DNA of 64,000 bases, taken from NCBI RefSeq assembly GCF_000759025.1, contig NZ_JPOS01000012.1, positions 62,001 through 126,000 of the forward strand, in the 5' to 3' direction. Origin of the DNA: Phaeodactylibacter xiamenensis (GTDB taxonomy: Bacteria > Bacteroidota > Bacteroidia > Chitinophagales > Saprospiraceae). The translations under genes were made by a program, and so were the position numbers. How positions within the stretch are numbered: position 1 is the stretch's first letter; each line of letters opens with the position of its first letter. The notes under the pieces are model-generated. The model did no database searches. It saw nothing but the letters and a program-made list of their open reading frames with translations, and had not been told where the DNA came from. Positions 18,282 to 27,295 of the stretch are shown here, piece by piece.

Positions 18282-19247
18282 ATGCCAGCAATTTTCACAC
18301 TTTTTCAGCACTCCCCGTCTCCTATAGAACGCCTTACGTTGCCCGAATTCGAATCAGCGGGTTTATCCATATGGATAAAAAGAGATGACTTGCTCCGAAT
18401 GGGCCCCGGCCTGGCGCTTTGTGGCAACAAATGGCGCAAGCTTAAGTATAACCTTGCTGCAGCCAGGTCTGCCGGGCATGCTCAGCTACTTACCTTCGGT
18501 GGGGCTTTCTCCAATCATATTGCAGCCGTTGCCGGAGCAGGGGCTTCCTTTGGCTTTAAGACTATTGGGGTCATCCGCGGGGAAGCCCCCGCTGGTTTAA
18601 ATCCCACGCTCAGGTTTGCACGGGAGTGCGGTATGCATCTGCACTTTGTGGACAGATCTGCCTTCCGGCAAAAAGAGGAGGATGGGTTTATCCGTAAATT
18701 AGAAGAGCGGTTTGGAGCCTTTTACCATTTACCGGAGGGCGGCACCAATAGCAAGGCCCTCATCGGAGCCCGGGAGATCATCCGGGAAAGCCAGGAACAA
18801 CAACCTGGCCTAAATGCGGATTACTGGTGCGTGAGTGCAGGCACAGGTGGCACCGCTGCAGGCCTAATCATGGAAGCCAGCCCTGAAAGCAAAGTGCTTG
18901 CCTTTTCAGCCCTGAAAGGTGACTTCCTGAAAGCAGATATCAATAGCCTCCTTTCCCCCTCCTGCACTGACGGCCCAAAACCATGGGAACTCATTACAGA
19001 CTTTCACTTTGGTGGCTATGCCAGGTACCGTCCGGAACTGATTCAGTTCCTTAATCATTTTTACCAACAGCACGGCATTGCATTAGATCCCATCTATACC
19101 GGCAAACTCTTTTTCGGACTTACAGCAATGGCTAGCGCGGGCTTCTTCCCGGGCGGGAGCACCATAGTAGCCGTACATACCGGAGGGCTGCAGGGCATAG
19201 AGGGGTTCAATGAGCGGTATGGCTCCCCGCTTCACTACACTGCGTAA
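18282..19247 (+). CDS. PLP-dependent ACC deaminase / D-cysteine desulfhydrase family enzyme
   Basis: A 321-residue fold-type II PLP enzyme. WIKRDDLL (31-38), GNKWRKLKYN with the PLP-binding Lys50, and the substrate loop TFGGAFSNHIAA match the family of 1-aminocyclopropane-1-carboxylate deaminase and D-cysteine desulfhydrase; SAGTGGTAAGL is the phosphate-binding loop. Reactions in the family are deamination of ACC to 2-oxobutyrate and ammonia, or of D-cysteine to pyruvate, sulfide and ammonia. D-cysteine desulfhydrase activity is more common in non-plant-associated bacteria, but the residues that separate the two cannot be judged safely here. The protein is cytoplasmic. It is close behind the terminator of the MORN-caspase gene and convergent with a PD40/SPOR gene. 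Confidence 0.85.
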   Translation: MPAIFTLFQHSPSPIERLTLPEFESAGLSIWIKRDDLLRMGPGLALCGNKWRKLKYNLAAARSAGHAQLLTFGGAFSNHIAAVAGAGASFGFKTIGVIRGEAPAGLNPTLRFARECGMHLHFVDRSAFRQKEEDGFIRKLEERFGAFYHLPEGGTNSKALIGAREIIRESQEQQPGLNADYWCVSAGTGGTAAGLIMEASPESKVLAFSALKGDFLKADINSLLSPSCTDGPKPWELITDFHFGGYARYRPELIQFLNHFYQQHGIALDPIYTGKLFFGLTAMASAGFFPGGSTIVAVHTGGLQGIEGFNERYGSPLHYTA

Positions 19248-19253
19248 ATCAAA

Positions 19254-19291
19254 AGGGTCATCAGGCTGATCTTACTTTGCCTGATGACCCT
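19254..19291. terminator. Terminator hairpin between convergent genes
   Basis: A perfect 13-bp stem, AGGGTCATCAGGC (19254-19266) with 19279-19291. In the minus direction it is followed by TTTTGATTT, so it mainly terminates the PD40/SPOR operon; it may also serve the PLP-enzyme gene. Confidence 0.85.
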
Positions 19292-19331
19292 CAGTAGTCA
19301 GGATGTGCTCTGTAAAGAATCGGTTCTGACC

Positions 19332-21380
19332 TTAACGCACCCGTCCGTAACGCTCCCCATTGATATACTCAATGAGGTAGGCGCCGCTGTACCCTCTCGC
19401 TTTTACTTTACTCAACACTGCCCGGGCATCCGGCAGAGAGAAAAAGTCAGCAAGCATCACCCGGTTGAGGTTCCGTTCAATAATAAACTCCGTCTGAATG
19501 GTACCGAGGTCGGCAATATTGCCAAACCGTGCCGAATCAAAATTACCTACTGCGGCAATCTGCACCTTATAATAAGTCCCGTTGTGACGCGGAGCGGTAG
19601 TTTCGTACTCGTAATTGTCATTAGGGTTCTGGCTTCTCGTACGGTAAGGTGCGACGGGGGCCATGCTATTGGATGTCGCCGGCCCTGTAGGCGGATAAGA
19701 CGACACAGGTTCATCCGGTTCAAGCGGTTGGGTGCGCCCGGGGTTAATATTGCCCGGATACGGGTCATTGCCGTTGTCCACAACGGGTGGCTCCGGGATA
19801 TCCGATGCCTGTCCCTCTTTTTCCAGAAAAATAGGCTGGCCGTAGGAGTAAGTGTTTTCGTCATTGGCATTTACCCTGTAGGAACCCGGCTGATAACCAT
19901 AAGCACTAATCTCTACCCGGAACTGGCGATTAGGCAGGATATCAAAAGAATAGCGCCCATCATTAAAGCTTTGGCTGCGCAATTCTGATTCCCCACCCGG
20001 GCCAACTTCAAAAAGCCGTACGGTAATGGCCCCAATGGGGTCTCCGGTCGTCCGGTCGTATACATTCCCTTTCAGAACGACACGGCGCCCACCTTCTGAG
20101 AATTCAAAAATGTCTTCGTGTGAGGTTGTAATCTTGCTGCCCGCATCAACCCGGTTAGAAGTAAAAAAACCTCCATTGCGGGAAGGATTGAGGATATAGA
20201 AATAGTCGTCCGCACTAGAATTAAGGGGCATGCCCAAATTAGCAGGTTGCGACCAGCTCACCTCATCCCCTATAGATTGAAAGATGTCAAAACCTCCCAT
20301 AGACACATGCCCGTTAGAGCCGAAATACAGCGCCTGATTTTCACGGTCATAAAAAGGCGTAATTTCGTCTCCCAGAGTGTTCACTACCGGGCCCAGGTTA
20401 ACCGGGAAGCTAAAATCATTATTATCGATGCCAAGGTCACGGGAAGCGTACCAGAGATCCATACCGCCCAGGCCCCCTTCGCGGTTAGAGGCAAAATACA
20501 GGATTTCGCGCCCCCTCTGATGAGTAACAAATGGATGGGTAGCGGTCACTCCCTGCGTGTTGATGTAATCCGGCAGTCGTTCCGGCTGTGACCATTGGGA
20601 GCCTACTCTTTTGCTGACAAATATTTCACAGCGGTTTTTAACGTCGCTCCAGTTCTTATCATCATCGTTGCAAACTGTAAAATAGATGCGGTTCCCATCC
20701 GGAGACATAGCGCTGTTGCAAAAATGCCCCTGCTGAATCACCGGGAAATTGCGTGGAGCCTCGCCTTCTGTCCACTTATTATTTTCCCGTTCTGATACAA
20801 AAATGCGTGCACGCCCTCCCTGATTAGAAGAGAAGTAAAGCTCATTATCAGATATAGGGAAAGGCGCAAAATCTTCCTTTTCAGAATTGACACCGTCACC
20901 AGGCAGTGCAATATTGAGTTCACGGTTTGCATTAGCCGGCGCTTCCATACCAAACCGGCAGCCCGCAATTTCGACCCGGATTATCTCTTCCAGTATTTCT
21001 TTGCCATCCCCGGTATAACCTTCCAGAAACTCTTCAAAAGCAGTGATTGCACGATCGTACTGACCATCCTGCTTGAGGCAACGGGCGAACTTCAACCCGA
21101 CCAATGGGAAGTCATCGTTTTTATCCTTCACCGGGCGATAAGCCTCCACGGCTTTGCGATAGTCCCGCATTGTAAAGTAGATCTCGCCTGCTTTATAGGT
21201 AAGTTCTTCTTTTTTGCGCTTTTTGCTGTAAGCTTCGCTGTATTTTTCAGCAGCAGTTTTCAGGTCTCCCTCTTCGAAAGCCTGCTCGGCATCTTTGCGC
21301 AGGCTCCTCCAGCTCTGCGCCTCTAAGGCTGGCGCCAGACCGGTCAGAAAAAGAAGAAGTAATAAGTAATTGCGGATCAT
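19332..21380 (-). CDS. Envelope protein with TPR, PD40 propeller, carboxypeptidase-regulatory-like and SPOR domains
   Basis: A 682-residue protein with a signal peptide (LLLLLFLTGLAPALEAQS). Residues 22-125 are TPR-like helices (AFEEGDLKTAAEKYSEAY, DYRKAVEAY). Residues 155-420 hold PD40 blades (ELYFSSNQGG, RIYFTVCNDD, ILYFASNREGGLGGMDLWYA, ALYFGSNGHVSMGGFDIFQ). Residues 435-520 are a carboxypeptidase-regulatory-like domain (LKGNVYDRTTGDPIGAITV in part). A Pro-rich linker leads to a SPOR domain at 605-682 (YYKVQIAAVGNF, RVMLADFFSLPDARAVLSKVK). SPOR domains bind glycan strands stripped of stem peptides at division sites. It resembles OmpA/PD40 T9SS-associated proteins with SPOR in place of OmpA. 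purN lies 10 bp upstream in the same direction. Confidence 0.87.
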   Translation of the reverse strand: MIRNYLLLLLFLTGLAPALEAQSWRSLRKDAEQAFEEGDLKTAAEKYSEAYSKKRKKEELTYKAGEIYFTMRDYRKAVEAYRPVKDKNDDFPLVGLKFARCLKQDGQYDRAITAFEEFLEGYTGDGKEILEEIIRVEIAGCRFGMEAPANANRELNIALPGDGVNSEKEDFAPFPISDNELYFSSNQGGRARIFVSERENNKWTEGEAPRNFPVIQQGHFCNSAMSPDGNRIYFTVCNDDDKNWSDVKNRCEIFVSKRVGSQWSQPERLPDYINTQGVTATHPFVTHQRGREILYFASNREGGLGGMDLWYASRDLGIDNNDFSFPVNLGPVVNTLGDEITPFYDRENQALYFGSNGHVSMGGFDIFQSIGDEVSWSQPANLGMPLNSSADDYFYILNPSRNGGFFTSNRVDAGSKITTSHEDIFEFSEGGRRVVLKGNVYDRTTGDPIGAITVRLFEVGPGGESELRSQSFNDGRYSFDILPNRQFRVEISAYGYQPGSYRVNANDENTYSYGQPIFLEKEGQASDIPEPPVVDNGNDPYPGNINPGRTQPLEPDEPVSSYPPTGPATSNSMAPVAPYRTRSQNPNDNYEYETTAPRHNGTYYKVQIAAVGNFDSARFGNIADLGTIQTEFIIERNLNRVMLADFFSLPDARAVLSKVKARGYSGAYLIEYINGERYGRVR

Positions 21381-21390
21381 GACTTCGGTA

Positions 21391-21966
21391 TTATGAATTT
21401 AATGCTTTAATGTATTTCTCAATAACAGGTGCAAAATGCTCATGTTCCAGCTGATGCACCTTGCCTGCAATCTGCTCAGGGGTATCTGAGGGCTCCACAG
21501 AACATTTAGCCTGATAAAGGGCATCGCCCTCATCGTAGGCTTCATTTACCAAATGTATGGTAATCCCGGTTTCCGGTTCACCGGCATTCCTCACAGCCCT
21601 GTGCACATGCATACCATACATACCTTTGCCCCCGAATTTTGGTAATAAAGCCGGATGTATATTGACCATGCGCCCGCGGTAGGCATTGACCAGATAGGCA
21701 GGGACCAACCACAAGAAACCGGCTAATACAATGAAGGTAATACCGGCACCTGTCAGTTGTGCCAACAAGCCCTCTGATTGGTAAAACCCTGACCGGTTGA
21801 TACGAAGGGTTTCTATGCCCAACTCCTCAGCCATTGCCAGAACAGGGGCATCTGGCTTATTAGCAACGACGAGCCCGACTTCAATATTAGGATGTGCCCG
21901 GAAATATTCAATAATTTTTTTTGCATTGCTGCCTGTACCGGAAGCAAAAATGGCGATTCTTTCCAT
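21391..21966 (-). CDS. purN: Phosphoribosylglycinamide formyltransferase
   Basis: A 191-residue enzyme of de novo purine synthesis that formylates GAR using 10-formyl-tetrahydrofolate. FASGTGSNA is the GAR phosphate-binding loop; VNIHPALLPKFGGKG holds the catalytic Asn and His; ETGITIHLVNEAYDEG holds the catalytic Asp. Length fits the family (190-215). It is cytoplasmic. It lies just upstream of the PD40/SPOR gene with a 10-bp gap, so the two are probably cotranscribed although functionally unrelated. Confidence 0.95.
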   Translation of the reverse strand: MERIAIFASGTGSNAKKIIEYFRAHPNIEVGLVVANKPDAPVLAMAEELGIETLRINRSGFYQSEGLLAQLTGAGITFIVLAGFLWLVPAYLVNAYRGRMVNIHPALLPKFGGKGMYGMHVHRAVRNAGEPETGITIHLVNEAYDEGDALYQAKCSVEPSDTPEQIAGKVHQLEHEHFAPVIEKYIKALNS

Positions 21967-22199
21967 GGTTTTTCGGTCGAGAATAATACGATGTATGGAT
22001 TTGTATTACCACATTGCCCAAATTACGCTTTTTTGTGATATCCTAACGATTTGGCAACAGTGCTTCAGAACATCAAACAACAGGGAGGAGCACGAATACC
22101 GACTTGTATTCCACTTTAGCCAATCAAATCCTGCATTCATTTAGCTCAGGTGCCTGGAACCTGCTCAAAGCAGACCACTATACGGCGTGAGCTTAGGGG

Positions 22200-23789
22200 T
22201 CACTGAAACTGAAGCTCCCCGAGACGGTAGGAACGGCCGCGTTCTCCGTAAACGATCATTTTCCGGCTTCCGGTTTGTTTGCAAATTTTTGGGCGGGTGA
22301 TTACTCCTGCATCCCGGTTATTGAAAAGCGGGTACATCTCAAGTTCGCCGCCTTTACGAATTTCAGCCAGCGTAATGATAGAGTTTCTGCCGTTGAAATT
22401 ATACAGGAAGTTGTCGTTATCCGAGGTATAATTGCGGCTGTTATCGTTAAAAATGAAGTAAAGCCGGTCCCGCACAACCGCCATTGCATAAGAGGAGTAA
22501 TAGCCGCCATCGTTCACGGTTTCCTGCCGTTTAGGGATGCGCACGGACCACTCCATGGAGCCGTCCGGCCTGATGTTCACGACAATAATATCGTTGTAGT
22601 TGTAAAACTCATCAAACTGAAGGGTGCCATCCCACATGCGGTAGGTACGCTGGTATACAAAGTACTGTTCAGCCACAATAACGGCACCACCGTCACTGCG
22701 CAGGATCAGGTCATTGAGGGCAAAGCGGTCGAGCTCTGCCTGCTGATTCGTATTTCCGGATTCCTCAGCACGCTCAGCCCGTCGCTGCTGACCTGCGCGC
22801 ATAAAAGCAGTCCGAAAGTCAAGGTCAAACTCCTGGAGGCTGATATTGAAGGCTTCCTCGGTCTCCGGGTCTACCCGGAAAAAGCAAGTCCCTTTGATAC
22901 TTGTGGTGCCCCTGTCGGAGAAGAAGCCCGCGCAGATCAGATCTCCCTCATTGCCAATACGGAAAGTCATGTCTGTAATAAACTTATCCTTTACGGCGAT
23001 GCGGTACTCCTGCTTATTTTCTCCATTATTGGTGTAAGCCAGGATAACGTATTGGTAATTGGCCAGCCCACGCCGAACCGCCTGCGCTGAGCCATCCAGG
23101 AACTGAATACAAAGCAGGTAGACATTACCGTTCTCATCGATTCGGTAGTCCTCCACTGCAAATTGCTGTTCGCTGTAGGGCAGCCGGATATTCTTAGACC
23201 AAAGCTCCTGCATTTGATTGTCAAATACACGTATGGCAAAGCGCTCCGGCTCTTTGCGTTTGCTGTCCAGCTGACTGTAGAGCAGCACCTTGGAGCTATC
23301 CTGAGACAAAAGCAGATTGAATGCACCGGTACGAGCCCGGTTGGCAGCTGGAATTTCTGCGATTTTTTTCAGGCTGCGCTCGGGTTGCAGGCGGCTGTTC
23401 AGTTTTTGATAAAAGAGGTAGTTGGTCTTTTGAGCTTCGTTGTTGAAGCTGGTAAAAAAGTAGAACTCCCCGCCAATTTTCACCAGATCCTCAAACTCGC
23501 GCCACTTCCGCTTGTACTTGAGGGGCAGCTCCACGGAACGCTTCAGCCGCTGCTGATTATCGTATTGTTCGATAAAGACCTCGCCACGTGCGATCGCACT
23601 GGGCCGGCGTTCCCGCAGAACATAGTAGGCCTCGGGAGCAACCTCTACAACTTTGGTGATCCCCGACCTTGAAGGCTCTGTAATATCCGGCCCCCAGGAT
23701 ATTTCACCCGGGACACGGTCCTGCTGTGCAAGCAAATCTGCATTAAAGGCCAGCAAAAAAATAAGCGAAAGAAGAGTCTTGAATGGCAT
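22200..23789 (-). CDS. Secreted protein of unknown function, probable beta-propeller
   Basis: A 529-residue protein with a clear signal peptide (TLLSLIFLLAFNADLLAQQ). I do not recognise the family. The sequence alternates strands with repeated motifs such as VEIKVGGEFYFFTSFNNE-like and NVYLLCIQFLDGS-like blades (segments GGEFYFFTSFNNE, GNVYLLCIQFL, GDLICAGFFSD, GGAVIVAEQYFV, DRLYFIFNDN), which suggests a six- or seven-bladed propeller. No lipobox, catalytic motif or T9SS tail is visible. It follows porD by 23 bp on the same strand, so it probably belongs to the bamD-rpoZ-coaBC-porD transcription unit; in relatives recN often takes this place. Confidence 0.75.
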   Translation of the reverse strand: MPFKTLLSLIFLLAFNADLLAQQDRVPGEISWGPDITEPSRSGITKVVEVAPEAYYVLRERRPSAIARGEVFIEQYDNQQRLKRSVELPLKYKRKWREFEDLVKIGGEFYFFTSFNNEAQKTNYLFYQKLNSRLQPERSLKKIAEIPAANRARTGAFNLLLSQDSSKVLLYSQLDSKRKEPERFAIRVFDNQMQELWSKNIRLPYSEQQFAVEDYRIDENGNVYLLCIQFLDGSAQAVRRGLANYQYVILAYTNNGENKQEYRIAVKDKFITDMTFRIGNEGDLICAGFFSDRGTTSIKGTCFFRVDPETEEAFNISLQEFDLDFRTAFMRAGQQRRAERAEESGNTNQQAELDRFALNDLILRSDGGAVIVAEQYFVYQRTYRMWDGTLQFDEFYNYNDIIVVNIRPDGSMEWSVRIPKRQETVNDGGYYSSYAMAVVRDRLYFIFNDNSRNYTSDNDNFLYNFNGRNSIITLAEIRKGGELEMYPLFNNRDAGVITRPKICKQTGSRKMIVYGERGRSYRLGELQFQ

Positions 23790-23812
23790 AGTCCGGATTG
23801 AATTTGGGACGT

Positions 23813-24712
23813 CTATTTCAACGATCTGAACTTGGTAGTATTAGAGGCATCGAGGCGGGTCATGGTCTGCACCACTTTGTTCTTTTCCTGAGGCGTTCCT
23901 TTCTTGAAAATCTCCATAATTTCATCGGCTTTGGTATCCGAGAAGGTCTGTATGATCATAGAGTTTGGATAGGCCTGGTCTACATCGCGGAATTGTTCCA
24001 TAGAAGCGGCAATAATAGCCCGGCAGGTTGCTACATCATTGGCAGCCACATCCAGCCCCTGCCGGTGGTACTCATACCAGGCCTGACGGAAAGGACGCAC
24101 CCTTGGTGAAAGGAGGTTCTCAATCAGGAAAAACCGGCTGGGGTCCCCATCGATGGCACGCCAGCCCGGGCTTGCCGCCGCTGCTCCATCGGGCACCATA
24201 TTGACGATCTCCTGAGCCGCCTGGAAGTAAGGTTCTCCTCCGTAGGCAGCGAAGCTGTCATAATCGAGCCCCAAAATAATATAAGCGTAGAAAGCCAGGC
24301 AGGAAGACAGGTTGTCGTTAAATCGGTTCTGGCTAAACTGGATAGGCTGAAAAGGCTCATAACTGAATACGACGCCTTTGTCGATGTAGTTCAGCAGTGG
24401 CGTATCGTAGTTGCTGTTGTAAACGGGCCGTGAAGCCTGAACGGCAATATCTGCCTTAAAGGCAACCTGAGAAAGTTCTTCCTGAATCGTAATCAGAATA
24501 TTGGCTTTGATCCGCTCTTCGGGCTCGAAGACGTCATTCGTCCACTTTTGATTGTTCATAAACTCTGCAATGGAGTTGACCAGCGTCTCAAAGATTTGCG
24601 GATCTGCCTGTTGCAGTTTCTGAGTATTAGTACGGACAATGACTTCCAGCTCCTGCGCCTGCATAGCGAACAGGCTGCACAGCAATATTCCGGATAGGAT
24701 CAATTTTCTCAT
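23813..24712 (-). CDS. porD: PorD-like DUF4835 protein, type IX secretion component
   Basis: A protein of 299 residues from the ATG at 24710-24712, chosen because it gives a proper signal peptide (MRKLILSGILLCSLFAMQAQ) and avoids overlap with coaBC; an in-frame upstream ATG at 24769 would add 19 residues. The mature start QELEVIVRTNTQKLQQADPQIF in part (ELEV.V..N......ADPQIF) and YILGLDYDSFAAYGGEPYFQAAQEIV in part (GLDYDSF, GGEPYFQ) match DUF4835, the family of PorD. It is periplasmic. PorD was linked to T9SS by genetics in Porphyromonas; its mechanism is unresolved. The position after coaBC in a bamD cluster is conserved in the phylum. Confidence 0.88.
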   Translation of the reverse strand: MRKLILSGILLCSLFAMQAQELEVIVRTNTQKLQQADPQIFETLVNSIAEFMNNQKWTNDVFEPEERIKANILITIQEELSQVAFKADIAVQASRPVYNSNYDTPLLNYIDKGVVFSYEPFQPIQFSQNRFNDNLSSCLAFYAYIILGLDYDSFAAYGGEPYFQAAQEIVNMVPDGAAAASPGWRAIDGDPSRFFLIENLLSPRVRPFRQAWYEYHRQGLDVAANDVATCRAIIAASMEQFRDVDQAYPNSMIIQTFSDTKADEIMEIFKKGTPQEKNKVVQTMTRLDASNTTKFRSLK

Positions 24713-24731
24713 GGTACTTATGCTTTTCGGG

Positions 24732-25931
24732 TCAGCCCCATAGTTCCTGAAGGGCATCGACGATGTCAACAGCTACAGCTGCCTTGGTTTTTAACTCAAA
24801 TTCGCGCTTCTTATTGCCCCGATCCAGGATAGTGATTTTGTTCGTATCATGGTTAAAGCCTGCGCCACTATCCGTCAGGCTGTTCAGGACGATGAGGTCC
24901 AGGTTCTTATGCTCCAGCTTGGACTGTGCGTTTTCCAGTCCGTTTTGGGTTTCCAGAGCGAAGCCGACCAGCTTTTGATGGATCGTTTTGCTTTGACCGA
25001 GCGATGCAGCGATGTCCGGGTTTTTGACCATAGACACCTGCATTTCATCCCCTGATTTCTTTATTTTTTGTTCGGCAACTTTGGCTGGCCGGTAGTCTGC
25101 TACAGCGGCTGCCAGTACAGCAGCATCGCAGCGGCCAAACAACGTTGTAGCGGCTTCGTGCATTTCTCTGGCAGTGCCTACCCGGATCACCTCAACACCT
25201 GCCTTTCCGGGCGATAGCGCCGAAGGCCCAAGGATCAGATGAACGGCCGCACCGCGCGCGCATAGTTCGTCTGCAATAGCAATACCCATTTTCCCACTTG
25301 AGCGGTTACCGATAAAGCGGACCGGATCGATGGGTTCATACGTTGGTCCAGCTGTGACAAGTATGCGTTTGCCGCTCAGGCTTTGCGCTCTGCTGAAGTG
25401 CCGGTCCAGAACGGCTAAAATGGTTTCCGGCTCTGCCATACGCCCCTCTCCTACCAGTCCGCTTGCCAGCTCGCCGGTTCCTACAGGAATCAGCTGATTG
25501 CCAAAGCGCTGCAACCGGCTGACGTTCTCCTGCGTTGCCGGGTGTTTCCACATATCCAGGTCCATAGCCGGAGCAAAGAATACGGGGCAGCGTGCAGAAA
25601 GATAAGTAGCGGCGATGATATTATCACAGATGCCCTGCGACAGCTTAGCCAGTGTGGTGGCAGTCAGGGGAGCGAGCACCATAGCATCAGCCCAGAGTCC
25701 CATCTCAACGTGGTTATTCCAGCTATCACCGGATGCCACATCGGTATGCACTTTGTTCCGCGAAAGAGTAGCCAGGGTAAGGGGGGTAATAAAATCGGCA
25801 GCCGCAGCAGTCATGAGCACCTGTACTTCAGCACCTGCCTTGATCAGCAGCCGCACCAGCGAAGCAGCCTTGTAGGCGGCTATGCTACCAGTAATGCCCA
25901 GTATTATTTTTTTGCCGTGGAGTGCGGACAT
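24732..25931 (-). CDS. coaBC: Bifunctional phosphopantothenoylcysteine decarboxylase / phosphopantothenate-cysteine ligase
   Basis: A 399-residue coenzyme A biosynthesis enzyme. Residues 1-180 are the FMN-dependent CoaC half: GITGSIAAYKA, the active-site His in SWNNHVEMG, APLTATTLAKLSQGICDN and PAMDLDMW with the substrate clamp. Residues 185-399 are the CoaB ligase: VTAGPTYEPIDPVRFIGNRSSGKMG and AAVADYRP, with KKSGDEMQVSMVKNPDI (KK, L/VxxNPDI). It joins cysteine to 4'-phosphopantothenate and decarboxylates the product. It is flanked by rpoZ upstream (105-bp gap) and porD downstream (19-bp gap from the chosen start). Confidence 0.95.
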   Translation of the reverse strand: MSALHGKKIILGITGSIAAYKAASLVRLLIKAGAEVQVLMTAAAADFITPLTLATLSRNKVHTDVASGDSWNNHVEMGLWADAMVLAPLTATTLAKLSQGICDNIIAATYLSARCPVFFAPAMDLDMWKHPATQENVSRLQRFGNQLIPVGTGELASGLVGEGRMAEPETILAVLDRHFSRAQSLSGKRILVTAGPTYEPIDPVRFIGNRSSGKMGIAIADELCARGAAVHLILGPSALSPGKAGVEVIRVGTAREMHEAATTLFGRCDAAVLAAAVADYRPAKVAEQKIKKSGDEMQVSMVKNPDIAASLGQSKTIHQKLVGFALETQNGLENAQSKLEHKNLDLIVLNSLTDSGAGFNHDTNKITILDRGNKKREFELKTKAAVAVDIVDALQELWG

Positions 25932-26036
25932 GCTCAGGACGGTTGATTGACCATGGATACTATAAGAATAACGAAGAGCAGGGGAAAGGGCGCGCCTATC
26001 CTCTGCTCTCCGGAAAATCAGTGTGCACAGACAACG

Positions 26037-26378
26037 CTAGAGGTCGTCTTCCTGCTTTTTGTTGTAACGGCTGTAAAGCTCGCCATTGATGTACTCTTCA
26101 GAAGCGATAACCACAGGGTTAGGCAAGCGCTCATAGAACTTGGAGATTTCAATCTGCTCCTTGTTCTCGCTAACCTCCTCGATGGCATCAGAAGACACTG
26201 CAAATTCTTCAAGCTTTTGGTGCAGCTCGTGCTTGAGTTCTATTGCCAGCTGACGAGACCGCTTCGTGATGATCGCGAGTGCTTCATACACATTGCCCGT
26301 ATTGGCAGCCAGGCCGTGCACATCACGCGCCTTAACATTAGGATCTAGCCCCTGTACTTTGGTCTTGATATCTGACAT
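26037..26378 (-). CDS. rpoZ: DNA-directed RNA polymerase omega subunit, Rpb6-like
   Basis: A 113-residue protein of the Bacteroidota omega family. NTGNVYEALAIITKRSRQL (19 residues) is the conserved Rpb6/omega core, in which omega clamps the beta-prime C-terminus; the C-terminal NPVVIASEEYINGELYSRY part is typical of the phylum version. The gene starts 41 bp inside the end of bamD in another frame; the N-terminal MSDIKTK is conserved enough in relatives to keep this start. Translation is probably coupled to bamD. Confidence 0.9.
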   Translation of the reverse strand: MSDIKTKVQGLDPNVKARDVHGLAANTGNVYEALAIITKRSRQLAIELKHELHQKLEEFAVSSDAIEEVSENKEQIEISKFYERLPNPVVIASEEYINGELYSRYNKKQEDDL

Positions 26379-27171
26379 TCTCTAATTCTTTTAATTGATC
26401 GGTTGACTGTTCATACATCTTCTGAACTTCATCGGCATAACGGCTGTCGCTGTACCTTTCCAGAAACTCAGAAGCACGCTCTACCGCATCAGTAAAGCGT
26501 TCTTTTTGTTTTTCGACAAAGCTGTTCTTTGCCAGCAGGTAAGACGACCGAATGATCATGTAACCGATTTCAACACGGTTTTTAGTATCCGGAAAGTCTT
26601 TTAGTACATTTTCGAACGACTGAATAGCCGCCTGATAATCCTCCAGGTCATAATAGAGCTCCGCCGCATTATAAGCTTTGAGCTCCAGTTTGGCCCGCAT
26701 GGCATCAATCAGTTTATTGCATTGTTCTACCCGGTCGCTATTGGGGTAGGTATTGACAAATAACTGAAAGCCTTCGATCGCTTCAATCGTATACTGCTGG
26801 TCCAGACGGAACGTGGGAGACAGCTGATAGTTGGCATAAGCCGACATAAAATCTGCTTCTTCTCTGAGTTCGCTGGTACCGTAAGTGGTCGAGAAGTTCT
26901 TAAAGTAGTAGGCAGCAAGGATGAACTGCTCCAGATGGTAGTAGGTATAGGCATACTTGAAGTAGATATCCTCCGCCTCTCGTTTACCCCGGTAGCTGCT
27001 GATGATGATCTCAAACAGAGCCTGCGCCTTTTGGTACTCCTCTGCCTCGTAATACGCCATCGCTTTGGTGTATATACGGTCCACATCGCCGCTCGTACGT
27101 ATTTTTTCAAACTCGCTTTTACAGGAAGCCAGGCTTATACTGATGATCGCGAGTAACAGTAGTCGTTTCAT
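26338..27171 (-). CDS. bamD: Outer membrane protein assembly lipoprotein BamD
   Basis: A 277-residue lipoprotein: the signal ends in the lipobox LASC (Cys17). Five TPR-like helix pairs follow, for example MAYYEAEEYQKAQALFEIII, YFKYAYTYYHLEQFILAAYY and YYDLEDYQAAIQSFENVLK (each read in segments). BamD is the essential partner of the BamA barrel in inserting outer-membrane proteins. Gene order bamD-rpoZ-coaBC-porD is conserved in Bacteroidota. The 3' end overlaps rpoZ by 41 bp. Confidence 0.93.
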   Translation of the reverse strand: MKRLLLLAIISISLASCKSEFEKIRTSGDVDRIYTKAMAYYEAEEYQKAQALFEIIISSYRGKREAEDIYFKYAYTYYHLEQFILAAYYFKNFSTTYGTSELREEADFMSAYANYQLSPTFRLDQQYTIEAIEGFQLFVNTYPNSDRVEQCNKLIDAMRAKLELKAYNAAELYYDLEDYQAAIQSFENVLKDFPDTKNRVEIGYMIIRSSYLLAKNSFVEKQKERFTDAVERASEFLERYSDSRYADEVQKMYEQSTDQLKELENVRYQDQSTGARS

Positions 27172-27295
27172 AAGTTTGCAAAATTACAGCATTTTAGACA
27201 ATAGTTCAAACTTTGTGCTGCTCAAGGAGGATAAAAAGCGTGTTAAGGTTGGCTGAGCAGCCCGGGAGAATGATTTTTGACCTATTTTAGCCTGT

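Noticed and set aside
22275-23090. 271-codon plus-strand frame antisense to the unknown secreted protein
   Set aside because: The minus-strand frame has a signal peptide and regular strands; the antisense frame is a shadow.
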